Made by a program: the position numbers and the translations under genes. A stretch of 34,442 nucleotides of DNA, taken from positions 1,832,597-1,867,038 of the forward strand of contig NZ_HF570958.1 in NCBI RefSeq assembly GCF_001046855.1, in the 5' to 3' direction. The stretch comes from Nostocoides japonicum T1-X7 (lineage in GTDB: Bacteria > Actinomycetota > Actinomycetes > Actinomycetales > Dermatophilaceae). The notes under the pieces were generated by a model. The model made no database searches, was not told the DNA's origin, and worked only from the letters and a program-made list of their open reading frames with translations. This document shows positions 16,940 through 24,724 of this stretch, one piece after another. How positions within the stretch are numbered: the first letter of the stretch is position 1; each line of letters opens with the position of its first letter.

Positions 16940-18426
16940 GTCGGATCGGGGACGACGAGGACGCCGTCGACGCGGCGGGGGAGGTGCCACGGGTTGTCGG
17001 AGCGGAGCGCGGGCGGCAGGAGGGCGTCGCTCGCCCCCTGGAAGGCCACGGGCCGGAGGAACCGCGACAGGGCGGCGCTGCCGACCGACGTCGTCCGCGG
17101 CTCGCTCGTCGAGGGCCACGGCCCGCCGTGGTGCTGGGCCCAGGTGACGGCCACGCCCGTCGGCCAGCCGTCGACGACGACGCGGCCCACCCGCCGGCGG
17201 ACGCGGTCGACGACGCGAGGCGCGTCGGGGTCGTCGGGACCGCTCGTGAGGACGCTCGCCGCGAGGGATCCCTGGAGCGCGTCGACGTGCGCGAGGGCGT
17301 CGTCGAGGTCGTCGTACTCGACGACGACGGCGACGGCGCCGAACACCTCCTCGAGGAGGCGGTTGCCGGGGACGAGGGCGTCGAGGGGCGCCCGGAGGAG
17401 GACCGCGGGCGCGCTCCAGCCGCCGGAGTCCCCGCCGCTGCGCACGACGACCTCGCCGCCCGCGGCGACGAGCTCCTCCACGCCCGCGTCGAGGGAGTGC
17501 TTGATCGTCTCGGTGAGCATCACCGGCTGCGGCGCGGCCGCGGTCAGCGCGGCGGCGACGGCGTCGGACGATCCGCGCGGCCCGAGGAGCAGCCCCGGCT
17601 TCGTGCAGAACTGGCCGCTCCCGAGGGTGAAGGACCCGACGAAGCCGGTGGCGACGTCCTCGATCCGCGAGGTGGCGGACGGCGTGACGACGGCGGGGTT
17701 GACGGTCCCCATCTCGGCATACACGGGGATGACCTCGGCGCGGTCCTGCGCGAGGGCGCGCAGGGCCATCCCGCCGCGCTGGGAGCCGGTGAAGGCGACG
17801 GCCCGGATGTCGGGGTGCTGGACGAGCAGCGAGCCGGCCGCGAACCCGGCGACGAGGCCGAGGACGCCCTCGGGCGCCCCGGCTCCGACGAGGGCCCCGT
17901 GGGCGATCTCGAAGAGCCGGACGCTCGTGGCCGGATGGGCCGGGTGGGCCTTGACGACGACCGGGCACCCGGCGGCGAGCGCCGAGGCGGTGTCGGTGCC
18001 CATGACGCCGAAGCCGAAGGGGAAGTTGCTCGCCCCGAAGACCGCGACCGGCCCGAGCGGGACCTCGACCCGCGCGATGAGGCCCATCGGCGTCGTGTCG
18101 AGCGTCGCGTCGAGATAGGAGCCCTCGGCGGCCACCGAGCCGTAGAACCGCAGCTCGCCGGTCATCCGGCCGACCTCGCCGCGGAGGCGCTCGTCGCCGA
18201 GCGCGGTCTCCCGGTCCGCGAGCTCGGCGAGCTCGTCGACGGCGGCGTCGAGGGCGTCGGCGGCCGCCTCGAGCCACCGCAACCGATCCCCGGGCGCCGT
18301 GCCGGCCACGGCGTCGGCGGCGTCACGAGCCGCGGCGACCACCCGGTCCACCTCGTCGGAGCTGGAGTGGGCCACCTCCTGGAGGGAGGAGCCGGTGCGG
18401 GGGTCGAATCCGGTGTCAGCGCTCAC
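16936..18426 (-). CDS. aldehyde dehydrogenase, probable glutarate (or 2-oxoglutarate) semialdehyde dehydrogenase
   Basis: The 496-residue protein is an NAD(P)-dependent aldehyde dehydrogenase closest in pattern to the alpha-ketoglutarate semialdehyde (2,5-dioxovalerate) dehydrogenase group. Markers are VEVPLGPVAVFGASNFPFGFGVMGTDTASALAAGCPVVVKAHPAHP, AVAFTGSQRGGMAL, Glu238 in YAEMGTVNP (where most families have ELGG), and the nucleophile Cys274 in GSGQFCTKPGL. The ending NPWHLPRRVDG is also typical of that group. In this operon the aldehyde made by the aminotransferase would be glutarate semialdehyde, oxidised to glutarate for the CoA-transferase. Its GTG overlaps the aminotransferase stop by GTGA. 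Known DavD/GabD enzymes belong to a different ALDH branch, so this would be a non-orthologous replacement. Confidence 0.88.
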   Translation of the reverse strand: MSADTGFDPRTGSSLQEVAHSSSDEVDRVVAAARDAADAVAGTAPGDRLRWLEAAADALDAAVDELAELADRETALGDERLRGEVGRMTGELRFYGSVAAEGSYLDATLDTTPMGLIARVEVPLGPVAVFGASNFPFGFGVMGTDTASALAAGCPVVVKAHPAHPATSVRLFEIAHGALVGAGAPEGVLGLVAGFAAGSLLVQHPDIRAVAFTGSQRGGMALRALAQDRAEVIPVYAEMGTVNPAVVTPSATSRIEDVATGFVGSFTLGSGQFCTKPGLLLGPRGSSDAVAAALTAAAPQPVMLTETIKHSLDAGVEELVAAGGEVVVRSGGDSGGWSAPAVLLRAPLDALVPGNRLLEEVFGAVAVVVEYDDLDDALAHVDALQGSLAASVLTSGPDDPDAPRVVDRVRRRVGRVVVDGWPTGVAVTWAQHHGGPWPSTSEPRTTSVGSAALSRFLRPVAFQGASDALLPPALRSDNPWHLPRRVDGVLVVPDPT

Positions 18427-19787
18427 GCCACCGACCTTACGGCCCTCTCGACGACGTCGAGCGCATCGGTCAGCAGCCGGTCGGAGATGACGAGCGGGGG
18501 CAGCAGCCGGATGACGTTGTCGAACGTGCCGCAGGTGAGGACGAGGACACCTTCCGCGTGGCAGGCCTGCGCGATGGCCTTCGTCGTCAGGGGCTCCGGC
18601 TCACGAGTTCCCGGTCGGACGATCTCCATCGCGAGCATGGCGCCCCGGCCTCGGACGTCGCCGACGGGGGAGCTCGGCCCCCGCAGCGACTCCAGCCGCG
18701 GCCGGGCGACGGACTCGATGTGCCGGGCCCGTCCGACGAGGTCCTCGTCCTCGATGACGCCGATGGCGGCGAGGGCGGCGGCGCACGCGACGGGGTTGCC
18801 GGCATACGTCCCGCCGAGGCCACCGGGCGCGACGGCGTCCATGATCTCCGCGCGGCCGACGACGGCCGAGAGCGGCATGCCGCCGGCGAGCGCCTTGGCG
18901 ACCGTCATGAGGTCGGGGACGACGCCGTCGTGCTCGACGGCGAACATCGCACCCGTCCGCCCCATCCCGCTCTGGATCTCGTCGGCGACGAAGAGGATCC
19001 CGTGCTCCTTCGCGAAGGCCGCGACGGACGCGAGATACCCGGCGGGCATGGGGATGAACCCGCCCTCGCCCTGGACCGGCTCGACGACGATGGCGGCGAC
19101 GTTGTGGGCGCCGAGCTGCTTGGTCACGAGCTCCGTGAGCGCCTCGAAGGCCTCCGTCGCCGCGTTCTCCGGGCCGGTGGGCCACCGGTAGGCGTAGGGG
19201 GAGGGGGCGCGGTAGACCTCGGGCGCGAACGGGCCGAAGCCGTCCTTGTACGGCGTGTTCTTGGCCGTCATCGCCATCGTGAGCAGGGTCCGGCCGTGGT
19301 AGGCGTGGCCGAGGGTCACGACGGCCTGCCGGCCGGTCGCCGAGCGGGCGATCTTCACGGCGTTCTCGACGGCCTCCGCCCCGGTCGTGAAGAGCGCCGC
19401 CTTCTTCGCGTGGCTCCCGGGCGCCAGCCGGGTGAGGGCCTCGCACACCTCGACGAAGCCGTCGTACTCGGTGACCATGAAGCAGGTATGCGTCGCCGCG
19501 CGCGCCTGGGCGGCGACGGCTTCGGCGACCCGCGGGTGCGAGGCGCCGACGCTCGTCACCGCGATGCCGGAGGCGAGGTCGATGAGCTGGTTGCCGTCGA
19601 CGTCGACGATGACGGCGCCCGCGGCTCGCTCGACGAACACCGGCAGCACGACGCCGAATCCGTCCGCGACGGCCGACGCCCGCCGGCCGTGGAGCTCCCG
19701 TGACCGGGGGCCGGGCACGGCCGTGCGCAGCAGCCGCTGCTGGGGCACGTCGATGAGGGTGTCGAGGGTGGTCGTCATGGGAGCCAT
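18423..19787 (-). CDS. gabT: class III aminotransferase (4-aminobutyrate/5-aminovalerate type)
   Basis: The 454-residue protein is a PLP enzyme of the GabT/DavT type, moving the terminal amino group of an omega-amino acid to 2-oxoglutarate. Visible motifs are DLASGIAVTSVGASHP, ALFTTGAEAVENAVKIARSATGR (phosphate-binding and substrate region), FHGRT-like HAYHGRTLLTMAMT, VEPVQGEGGF, FVADEIQSGMGRTG with the PLP-ring Asp, and Lys298 in TVAKALAGGMPLSAVVGR, the Schiff-base lysine. The start at 19787 follows AGGAG at 5-6 bases; ATG 19778 and an upstream in-frame start at 19844 are alternatives. It is the first gene of the four-gene operon and is divergent from the PucR regulator with 71 bp between starts. 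A glutaryl-CoA dehydrogenase in the same operon favours 5-aminovalerate over GABA. Confidence 0.9.
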   Translation of the reverse strand: MAPMTTTLDTLIDVPQQRLLRTAVPGPRSRELHGRRASAVADGFGVVLPVFVERAAGAVIVDVDGNQLIDLASGIAVTSVGASHPRVAEAVAAQARAATHTCFMVTEYDGFVEVCEALTRLAPGSHAKKAALFTTGAEAVENAVKIARSATGRQAVVTLGHAYHGRTLLTMAMTAKNTPYKDGFGPFAPEVYRAPSPYAYRWPTGPENAATEAFEALTELVTKQLGAHNVAAIVVEPVQGEGGFIPMPAGYLASVAAFAKEHGILFVADEIQSGMGRTGAMFAVEHDGVVPDLMTVAKALAGGMPLSAVVGRAEIMDAVAPGGLGGTYAGNPVACAAALAAIGVIEDEDLVGRARHIESVARPRLESLRGPSSPVGDVRGRGAMLAMEIVRPGTREPEPLTTKAIAQACHAEGVLVLTCGTFDNVIRLLPPLVISDRLLTDALDVVERAVRSVA

Positions 19788-19858
19788 GCTCACTCCTGGC
19801 CTCGGTCCGATCCACTGGACGGTTCGCACAATCGATGCACTCATTGGATGATCTGTCC
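19788..19858. promoter_or_regulatory. divergent promoter region of the aminotransferase operon and the PucR gene
   Basis: These 71 bases must hold promoters for both directions. A small dyad TGGA-N7-TCCA (19845-19859) abuts the PucR start, and there is little room for a PucR ribosome-binding site, which suggests a leaderless or very short leader on that side. A PucR-type activator commonly binds such divergent regions. No clear -35 is seen. Confidence 0.35.
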
Positions 19859-21340
19859 ATGACGTTGCCGACCGCCGCCCAGCTCTGCGACACGCTCGGC
19901 GGCGACCTCACGGCATACCCCGGGTTCGTCGCGCCGGCCGCCGAGGTGACGGCGGTCCACGTGAGCGAGCTGACCGACCCGACCGCCTACCTCTTCGGCG
20001 GGGAGCTGCTCCTCACGACGGGGTTGGCGCTGCCCGCCTCCGGCCGGGCGCTCCGTGCGTATGCCGCGCGCCTGCGGTCCGCGGGCACGGTCGCCCTCGC
20101 GTTCGGGGTCGGGCCCGTGCACGACGAGGTGCCGCCGGGGCTCGTGCGGGCCTGCCGGGCCGAGGAGCTGCCCCTGCTCGTCGTCCCGCCGCCGACGCCG
20201 TTCCTCGCGGTGACCCACGCCTACTGGCTCCCCCGGACCGCGTCCGACCGCGTGGAGCTGTCGGACGCGGTGTCCGGGCATCACGCGCTCGTCCGCGCCA
20301 TGCTCGCCGACGACCCGGCAGCCGAGGTCGTCCGCACCCTGTCGCTCGCCCTGCGGTCCTGGGTGGCGGTCGTCGACCCGGCCGGCACGGTGCGCCAGGT
20401 CCATCCGTCGGGCCGGGTGTCCGACGCCGGGTCGGCCGTCGGGGAGGCGGGTCTCGGAGACCTCCGGGACGTCCACTCGACGGCCAGCTTCGCGCAGGGG
20501 GACGACACCGTCGTCGTCTTCCCGATCCCCTTGCGGGACAAGGTGACCGGATATGTGACGATCGGCAGCGACCACCGTCTGAGCGGGACGGAGCGGCGCC
20601 TCGTCTTCACGGCGACCGCCCTCCTCAGCCTCGAGCAGGCGGAGATCGGCCGGCGCGAGGAGGCCCTCCTGGCGCGGAGGTCGGCGCTCGCCGAGCTCCT
20701 CGACCTCGGCCTCGTCGAGGCCGCTCGCCGGCTCGCGTCCCGCACCGGCGACCCCGTCGTGGGGGACCGGGTGCGGGTCCTCGTCGTCCGGAGCGGCGAG
20801 CGCGGGCATCCGCCCGTCGCCGACGCGGTCCTGCGCTGGTCGCCGACGGCGTTGCCCGGTGGCGCGGCACGCTCCGGCCCGGGCCTCCGCGAGCAGCGGT
20901 CGTGGTTCGTCGTCGAGGACACCGCGGACGACGTCGATGCGCTGCGGGCGGCCGTCCGGGCCGTCGACGACCGCGCGGCGGCGGTCCTCTCACGGCTGGT
21001 CCCCACGGGCACCGTCCACGACGTGCGGGCCGGGCTGTGGCAGCGGGTGACCGTCCTCGACGCCGGCGACGTCGTCGGACCTCTCCCCCCGGCGAGCGCC
21101 CGGACGGCCGGCGCGCTCGACCGGCTCACCGCCTACCGGCGGGCGGACCTCGTCGCCTCGCTCGCGGCATACCTCCGTCACCGGGGTGCCTGGGATCCCG
21201 CAGCCCGGGAGCTCGGGGTGCACCGCAACACCCTCCGGCACCGGGTCGAGCGGGTTCGGGCCGAGACCGGACTCGATGTCGACGACCCCGACGTGGCGGC
21301 CGAGCTGTGGCTCGAGCTACGGGCCACCGGCCGGGCCTGA
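19859..21340 (+). CDS. PucR-family transcriptional regulator
   Basis: The 493-residue protein has the PucR layout. The N-terminal PucR sensor domain spans about residues 1-120 (VTAVHVSELTDPTAYLFGGELLLTTGLALP...GTVALAFGVGPVHDEVP). A GAF-like middle follows (VDPAGTVRQVHPSG...VVVFPIPLRDKVTGYVTIGSDHRLS), and the protein ends in a helix-turn-helix, LAAYLRHRGAWDPAARELGVHRNTLRHRVERVRAETGLDVDDPDVAAELWLEL. PucR-type proteins control purine, GABA and amino-acid catabolism (for example GabR and PtsJ-like roles in actinobacteria), usually as ligand-dependent activators. The divergent position next to the aminotransferase operon makes that operon the likely target and an omega-amino acid or semialdehyde the likely ligand. 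ATG 19859 is preferred; the frame is open back to 19835. Its 3' end overlaps the convergent gene at 21317 by 24 bases. Confidence 0.9.
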   Translation: MTLPTAAQLCDTLGGDLTAYPGFVAPAAEVTAVHVSELTDPTAYLFGGELLLTTGLALPASGRALRAYAARLRSAGTVALAFGVGPVHDEVPPGLVRACRAEELPLLVVPPPTPFLAVTHAYWLPRTASDRVELSDAVSGHHALVRAMLADDPAAEVVRTLSLALRSWVAVVDPAGTVRQVHPSGRVSDAGSAVGEAGLGDLRDVHSTASFAQGDDTVVVFPIPLRDKVTGYVTIGSDHRLSGTERRLVFTATALLSLEQAEIGRREEALLARRSALAELLDLGLVEAARRLASRTGDPVVGDRVRVLVVRSGERGHPPVADAVLRWSPTALPGGAARSGPGLREQRSWFVVEDTADDVDALRAAVRAVDDRAAAVLSRLVPTGTVHDVRAGLWQRVTVLDAGDVVGPLPPASARTAGALDRLTAYRRADLVASLAAYLRHRGAWDPAARELGVHRNTLRHRVERVRAETGLDVDDPDVAAELWLELRATGRA

Positions 21341-22057
21341 GGTGCCCGGACCGCGGGTCTGCGGGCCGAGCGTGGGTCGCACGGCCGCGGCGAGGAGGTC
21401 CGCCGTGGCGGGCAGGGGCGTGGCCCACGAGCCGTCGTCGTCGGTCGACCAGCCCTCGTCGATGTCGTAGGCCACCTGGCGTTCCTCGTCGGGATCCACG
21501 TCGACGAGCAGGGCCGGGCTGTAGCATCCCGGCTCGCTCGCGACGTCGTCCCCGACGACGGTGCCGACCGCGAGCCGGCCCGAGGTGAAGACGAGGAGGA
21601 CGCGACCGGCCGGCCGGAGCGTCTGGAGGATCCGCCCGTGGAGCGTCGTCGCGCAGATCGGCCGCGGTTCGCGTGCCCCGTCGGGGACCGCGGCGAGACC
21701 CACGACGAACGGGCTCGTCGTCGTGTTGAGGAAGGCGACGACCCCGGGGTAGCCCTCCCGCAGCACCTCGCCGATCCCGCCGGCGCCGACCCGCAGCAGC
21801 TCGCCCGGCGGGACCGGCGTCGTGAAGCCCGGACGGACCGGCGTCCCTGCCGCGACGGGGGAGGAGGCCGTGAAGGCGCCGACCTCCCGGGACCAGCCGA
21901 CGGTCATCCGGGGCATCGCGTCGGCCTGCCACCACACGACGGGACGGCAGGTCGCGTCGGACGTCACGACACAGTGCAGCGCGTGGAGCCGACTGGCGGA
22001 GGCGATGAGGCACTGCACCGTCCGCGGGGTCATCGTGACGGTGATCTCGGTGCTCAC
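21317..22057 (-). CDS. protein of unknown family, paralogue 1 (YDIDEGW protein)
   Basis: I do not recognise the family. The 246-residue protein resembles the upstream-encoded 323-residue protein over its C-terminal half: VVAFLNTTTSPFVVGLAA against ISVLNTTTQQFTCGVSE, then RVLLVFTSGRLAVGTVV, CYSPALLVDVDPDEERQVAYDIDEGW against AYSPGVLIDLTGDSHRKVSYDINEGW. The profile is beta-rich with no signal peptide or membrane helix, suggesting a soluble beta-sandwich. GTG 22057 follows a perfect AGGAGG at 6-base spacing, so expression is strong when transcribed. It lies 126 bp after its paralogue and overlaps the PucR gene convergently by 24 bases. A role in stress or surface binding would be speculation. 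Confidence 0.75.
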   Translation of the reverse strand: MSTEITVTMTPRTVQCLIASASRLHALHCVVTSDATCRPVVWWQADAMPRMTVGWSREVGAFTASSPVAAGTPVRPGFTTPVPPGELLRVGAGGIGEVLREGYPGVVAFLNTTTSPFVVGLAAVPDGAREPRPICATTLHGRILQTLRPAGRVLLVFTSGRLAVGTVVGDDVASEPGCYSPALLVDVDPDEERQVAYDIDEGWSTDDDGSWATPLPATADLLAAAVRPTLGPQTRGPGTSGPAGGP

Positions 22058-22183
22058 GACCCGCCTCCTGGCTCGCTCGCTCGGACCGCAGCCGACCGGC
22101 CACCCGGCGCTGCGCGCGACGGTCGAGTCGCGTGCGGCGCCACGGTGGCCGGTGGGGCTGTCGTCCCGGGGGCCCTGTCGACG

Positions 22184-23155
22184 TCAGACCGTCACGGACG
22201 GGCCGACGGACAGCAGCTCGGACGCCTGGGCGGCGTCCGGCTGCTCGATGAGGAGCGGGACGAGCCGGTCGTTCGCCTTGACGGTCTGCGCCCAGCTGAA
22301 GCCGCCCCAGGACCATCCCTCGTTGATGTCGTAGCTGACCTTGCGGTGGCTGTCGCCCGTGAGGTCGATGAGCACGCCCGGGCTGTAGGCCTGCTCGATG
22401 ACCGTTCCGGTGTTGACCGGGTTGGTCGAGAACATGAGGAGCACCTTCTGGATCGGCGCGATGACGTCCTTCTGCTGGCCGTACAGCGGGAAGGCGCACA
22501 TCGGGTTGACCTCGCCGTCCGCCGCCTGCTCCGAGACGCCGCAGGTGAACTGCTGGGTCGTCGTGTTGAGGACCGAGATCGCGCGGGCGTTGCCGTCGTT
22601 CGTCACGTCGCCCGTCCCGCCGGCGACGACGTTGAGGGTCTGGCCGAGGTCGATGTCCGCGTTGAAGCTCGCCGTGACGCGGCCGCCGGCGATGATGCTG
22701 CTCGTCGACGTGTAGGCCTGGTACTGGACTTGCCAGGCGACGTTCGTGAGCGTCGAGTAGCGCGTGTTGGGGAGCTGGAACCAGACGAGGGGAGCCCCGC
22801 CGCCCTGGGAGGTGCGGACGGCCTTGAACCCGTAGAGGTTGTAGTCGCCCTGGACGAGCGCGGTGACGGTGGCGACGGACATCGCGACGTCGATCGTGTA
22901 CGACGTCGCGCCGAGGGTGCCGGCGACCTGGGCGCGGTCCGCCCACGTGAAGGTCCAGCTCGTGGACCGGCCGCGTGCGACCTGTCGGAGCTGGCCCTCG
23001 AAGGTCGTGTGGTTGACGCCTCCGGTGTAGTGGACCGTCTTCTCGGCGTTGCCGCCCTCGATGCTGACCGTTGCGCCTCCCGAGTTGGCCATCGCCGTCT
23101 GGATGTCCACGTTCGACGGGACGCTGTTGTCGCGCTTCTCGATGATGACGAACAT
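22184..23155 (-). CDS. protein of unknown family, paralogue 2 (YDINEGW protein)
   Basis: The 323-residue protein is beta-rich, with Thr/Ser/Gly-rich strands (GATVSIEGGNAEKTVHYTGG, TSWTFTWADRAQVAGTLGATSYTIDVAMSVATVTA, LYGFKAVRTSQGGGAPLVWFQLP). It ends with LIDLTGDSHRKVSYDINEGWSWGGFSWAQT, shared with the downstream paralogue. Two Cys occur about 12 residues apart (FTCGVSE, NPMCAFP). No signal peptide or transmembrane segment is seen. I recall similar uncharacterised proteins but cannot name a family. ATG 23155 was chosen because coding bias begins there; an upstream ATG at 23230 would run through a likely promoter (TATATG at 23192-23187) and a dyad (23198-23217). It is divergent from the two-domain HTH regulator at 23473, a plausible controller. 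Confidence 0.75.
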   Translation of the reverse strand: MFVIIEKRDNSVPSNVDIQTAMANSGGATVSIEGGNAEKTVHYTGGVNHTTFEGQLRQVARGRSTSWTFTWADRAQVAGTLGATSYTIDVAMSVATVTALVQGDYNLYGFKAVRTSQGGGAPLVWFQLPNTRYSTLTNVAWQVQYQAYTSTSSIIAGGRVTASFNADIDLGQTLNVVAGGTGDVTNDGNARAISVLNTTTQQFTCGVSEQAADGEVNPMCAFPLYGQQKDVIAPIQKVLLMFSTNPVNTGTVIEQAYSPGVLIDLTGDSHRKVSYDINEGWSWGGFSWAQTVKANDRLVPLLIEQPDAAQASELLSVGPSVTV

Positions 23156-23197
23156 CGCTCGCTCGCTTTCGACTGTGGGCCGTGCCCATATATCCGA

Positions 23198-23217
23198 ATC
23201 AGACCGGTTGATCTGAT
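23198..23217. promoter_or_regulatory. dyad ATCAGA-N8-TCTGAT upstream of the unknown-family pair
   Basis: ATCAGA (23198-23203) and TCTGAT (23212-23217) flank CCGGTTGA. On the minus strand the dyad sits just upstream of a TATATG -10-like box (23192-23187), where a repressor or activator would contact the promoter of the gene starting at 23155. The area is AT-richer than its surroundings. Confidence 0.45.
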
Positions 23218-23324
23218 AAGCGAAGATCATGCCGATGATGACGATCTGGGAAAACCGTCCGCAGACTGAATCCCATGGACTACCAGTCGATTCCGATGGT
23301 GGCGCAGGGTTGAGACCCGTCGTC

Positions 23325-23374
23325 TCGGCGTCCCCCTCACGGTGTCGGCCGAGGTATCGGCATCCCCCTCAAGG
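23325..23374 (+). repeat. pair of 18-bp direct repeats upstream of the dual-HTH regulator
   Basis: TCGGCGTCCCCCTCACGG (23325-23342) and TCGGCATCCCCCTCAAGG (23357-23374) match at 16 of 18 positions, with starts 32 bp apart, about three helical turns. They lie about 100 bp before the regulator ATG. The spacing puts both copies on the same DNA face, as for a cooperatively bound regulator. The rest of the 23231-23472 gap holds no gene I can support. Confidence 0.5.
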
Positions 23375-23472
23375 CGGTCCCGGCACCCCGGGCCGTCCGT
23401 CCCGCGACGGACGAGATCCCTTCCTCCGCGGGCGGCTCCTCACCGGCGACCATCTGCCGTTCGGAGGTCGGG

Positions 23473-24000
23473 ATGTCCGGTGACCCACGATTCCTCTCGG
23501 TGGCCCAGCTGGAGCGCGACCTCGGCCTCACGAGGCCGCAGGTCCTGACCCTCATCACGACCGGTGAGCTGCCCGCCTTCATGATCTGCGGGGAGTGGCG
23601 TGTCGAGCGCCGGATGCTCGACGGGCTCATCGACCGTCTCTACGAGAGATCCCGGGCGGCGCTGCTGGTGACCCCGGAGCCCTCGCATACCGCATCCGAC
23701 GTGGGCGACGGGATCCGTCGGACCCCCGAGCGTCCGGAGCCCTCCGGGACGGCGCGTCTCACGCCCCAACAGCGCCGGGTCGGCGAGCTGCTCATCGACG
23801 GGCTGTCCAACGCCGAGATCGCCGAGCGCCTCGACGTCGAGGTGAGCACCGTCAAGACGCACGTCTCCCGGATGCTGCAGCGCCTCGATCTCCGGGACCG
23901 GCACCAGCTCATCGCTCACCTGTGGCGCAGTCGGTTCGAGGGCGACGCCCCGCCGGGCGAGGTGCCGCGCGCACCCGTCGACCGTGGCCGGGCTCCGTGA
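23473..24000 (+). CDS. two-domain regulator: excisionase-like HTH plus LuxR-type HTH
   Basis: The 175-residue protein combines two different DNA-binding modules. Residues ~6-60 (FLSVAQLERDLGLTRPQVLTLITTGELPAFMICGEWRVERRMLDGLIDRLYER) match the excisionase/MerR-like winged HTH used by helix_turn_helix_17 proteins. Residues ~97-155 (LTPQQRRVGELLIDGLSNAEIAERLDVEVSTVKTHVSRMLQRLDLRDRHQLIAHLW) are a complete LuxR/GerE domain. No receiver domain is present, so it is not a standard response regulator. ATG 23473 follows GGAGG at close spacing. It is divergent from the unknown-family gene at 23155, and an 18-bp direct repeat pair lies upstream. It could act as a small DNA-bridging or autoregulatory protein; function is inferred from domains only. 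Confidence 0.8.
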   Translation: MSGDPRFLSVAQLERDLGLTRPQVLTLITTGELPAFMICGEWRVERRMLDGLIDRLYERSRAALLVTPEPSHTASDVGDGIRRTPERPEPSGTARLTPQQRRVGELLIDGLSNAEIAERLDVEVSTVKTHVSRMLQRLDLRDRHQLIAHLWRSRFEGDAPPGEVPRAPVDRGRAP

Positions 24001-24724
24001 GTGACGTCGGGTGGTCGTGTTTGCGGGACTGCTCCGGTCACAGGCTGCGTCCTGGCCCGTGGCTGTCCGGCCGTGGACGATGCTGCCAGGTGTCGCGGAA
24101 CGGGGCGGAAACCATGATCGCCTGTGGACTGCTCCCGACCACGTTTCGCGGCATCGGCGCCGGGCGTCGGCTTCTCGCTGCGGCCGCGGCGGGCGGCGTG
24201 TGCGCGGGTGGCGACGTCCTCGGCGAGGTAGTGGTGGCGGGGCAGGAGTTGTCCGGTCGGGTAGGTGGCGGTGAGCAGGTCGATGCATTCCTGGGCGGTG
24301 GCGTATCCGAGTCGGTTGAACAGGATCGCGGCGTCATCGAGGTCGCGGTCGTCGCGGGAGGCATGCAGTTTCATCGCCAGGAGGTATTCGGGCGAGGGCA
24401 CTTGTACCAGCAGCGATTCGGACTCGAACACGGTGTGCGGGTGCTCATCCCTCCGGGCAGGAATCCCTTGACGGCATCGTTGAGCCAGTCCGGTTCCAGC
24501 CCGTGCGGGCCACTCATCTCCTCGATGATCTGTCGTACCTCAGGTGCGGGAACGAACAGCGCGTCCACGTCGCGGGTCAGACGGTCGGCGTCGTAGGCCA
24601 GCGCCATCGCCGCCCCGCCGACGACGAACAGTTGCGCCTGCACTCCTGCGGTGGCGAGCCGGTCGGACAGCTCCTGGAGCAGGGTTTGCACCCTGCTCGC
24701 GTCGAACTGCCCGCTCGGCGTCAT
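23916..24724 (-). pseudogene. nucleotidyltransferase (DUF6036/AbiEii-like) broken by a frameshift
   Basis: The first part, from ATG 24724, reads FDASRVQTLLQELSDRLATAGVQAQLFVVGGAAMALAYDADRLTRDVDALF. GGAAM, followed after a gap by TRDVDALF, is the GG...D-x-D core of a nucleotidyltransferase. After DWLNDAVKGFLPGG the frame is lost near 24450, where GGAGGGATGAG probably lacks one G. The continuation is in another frame: VFESESLLVQVPSPEYLLAMKLHASRDDRDLDDAAILF. Restored, it matches DUF6036/AbiEii-type toxins, which add nucleotides to RNA or protein targets. Its ATG overlaps the partner stop (ATGA). After about 24230 the translation turns into low-quality Arg/Pro-rich sequence overlapping the convergent regulator, so the natural stop may also be lost. 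A sequencing error at the G-run could mimic the frameshift. Confidence 0.65.
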
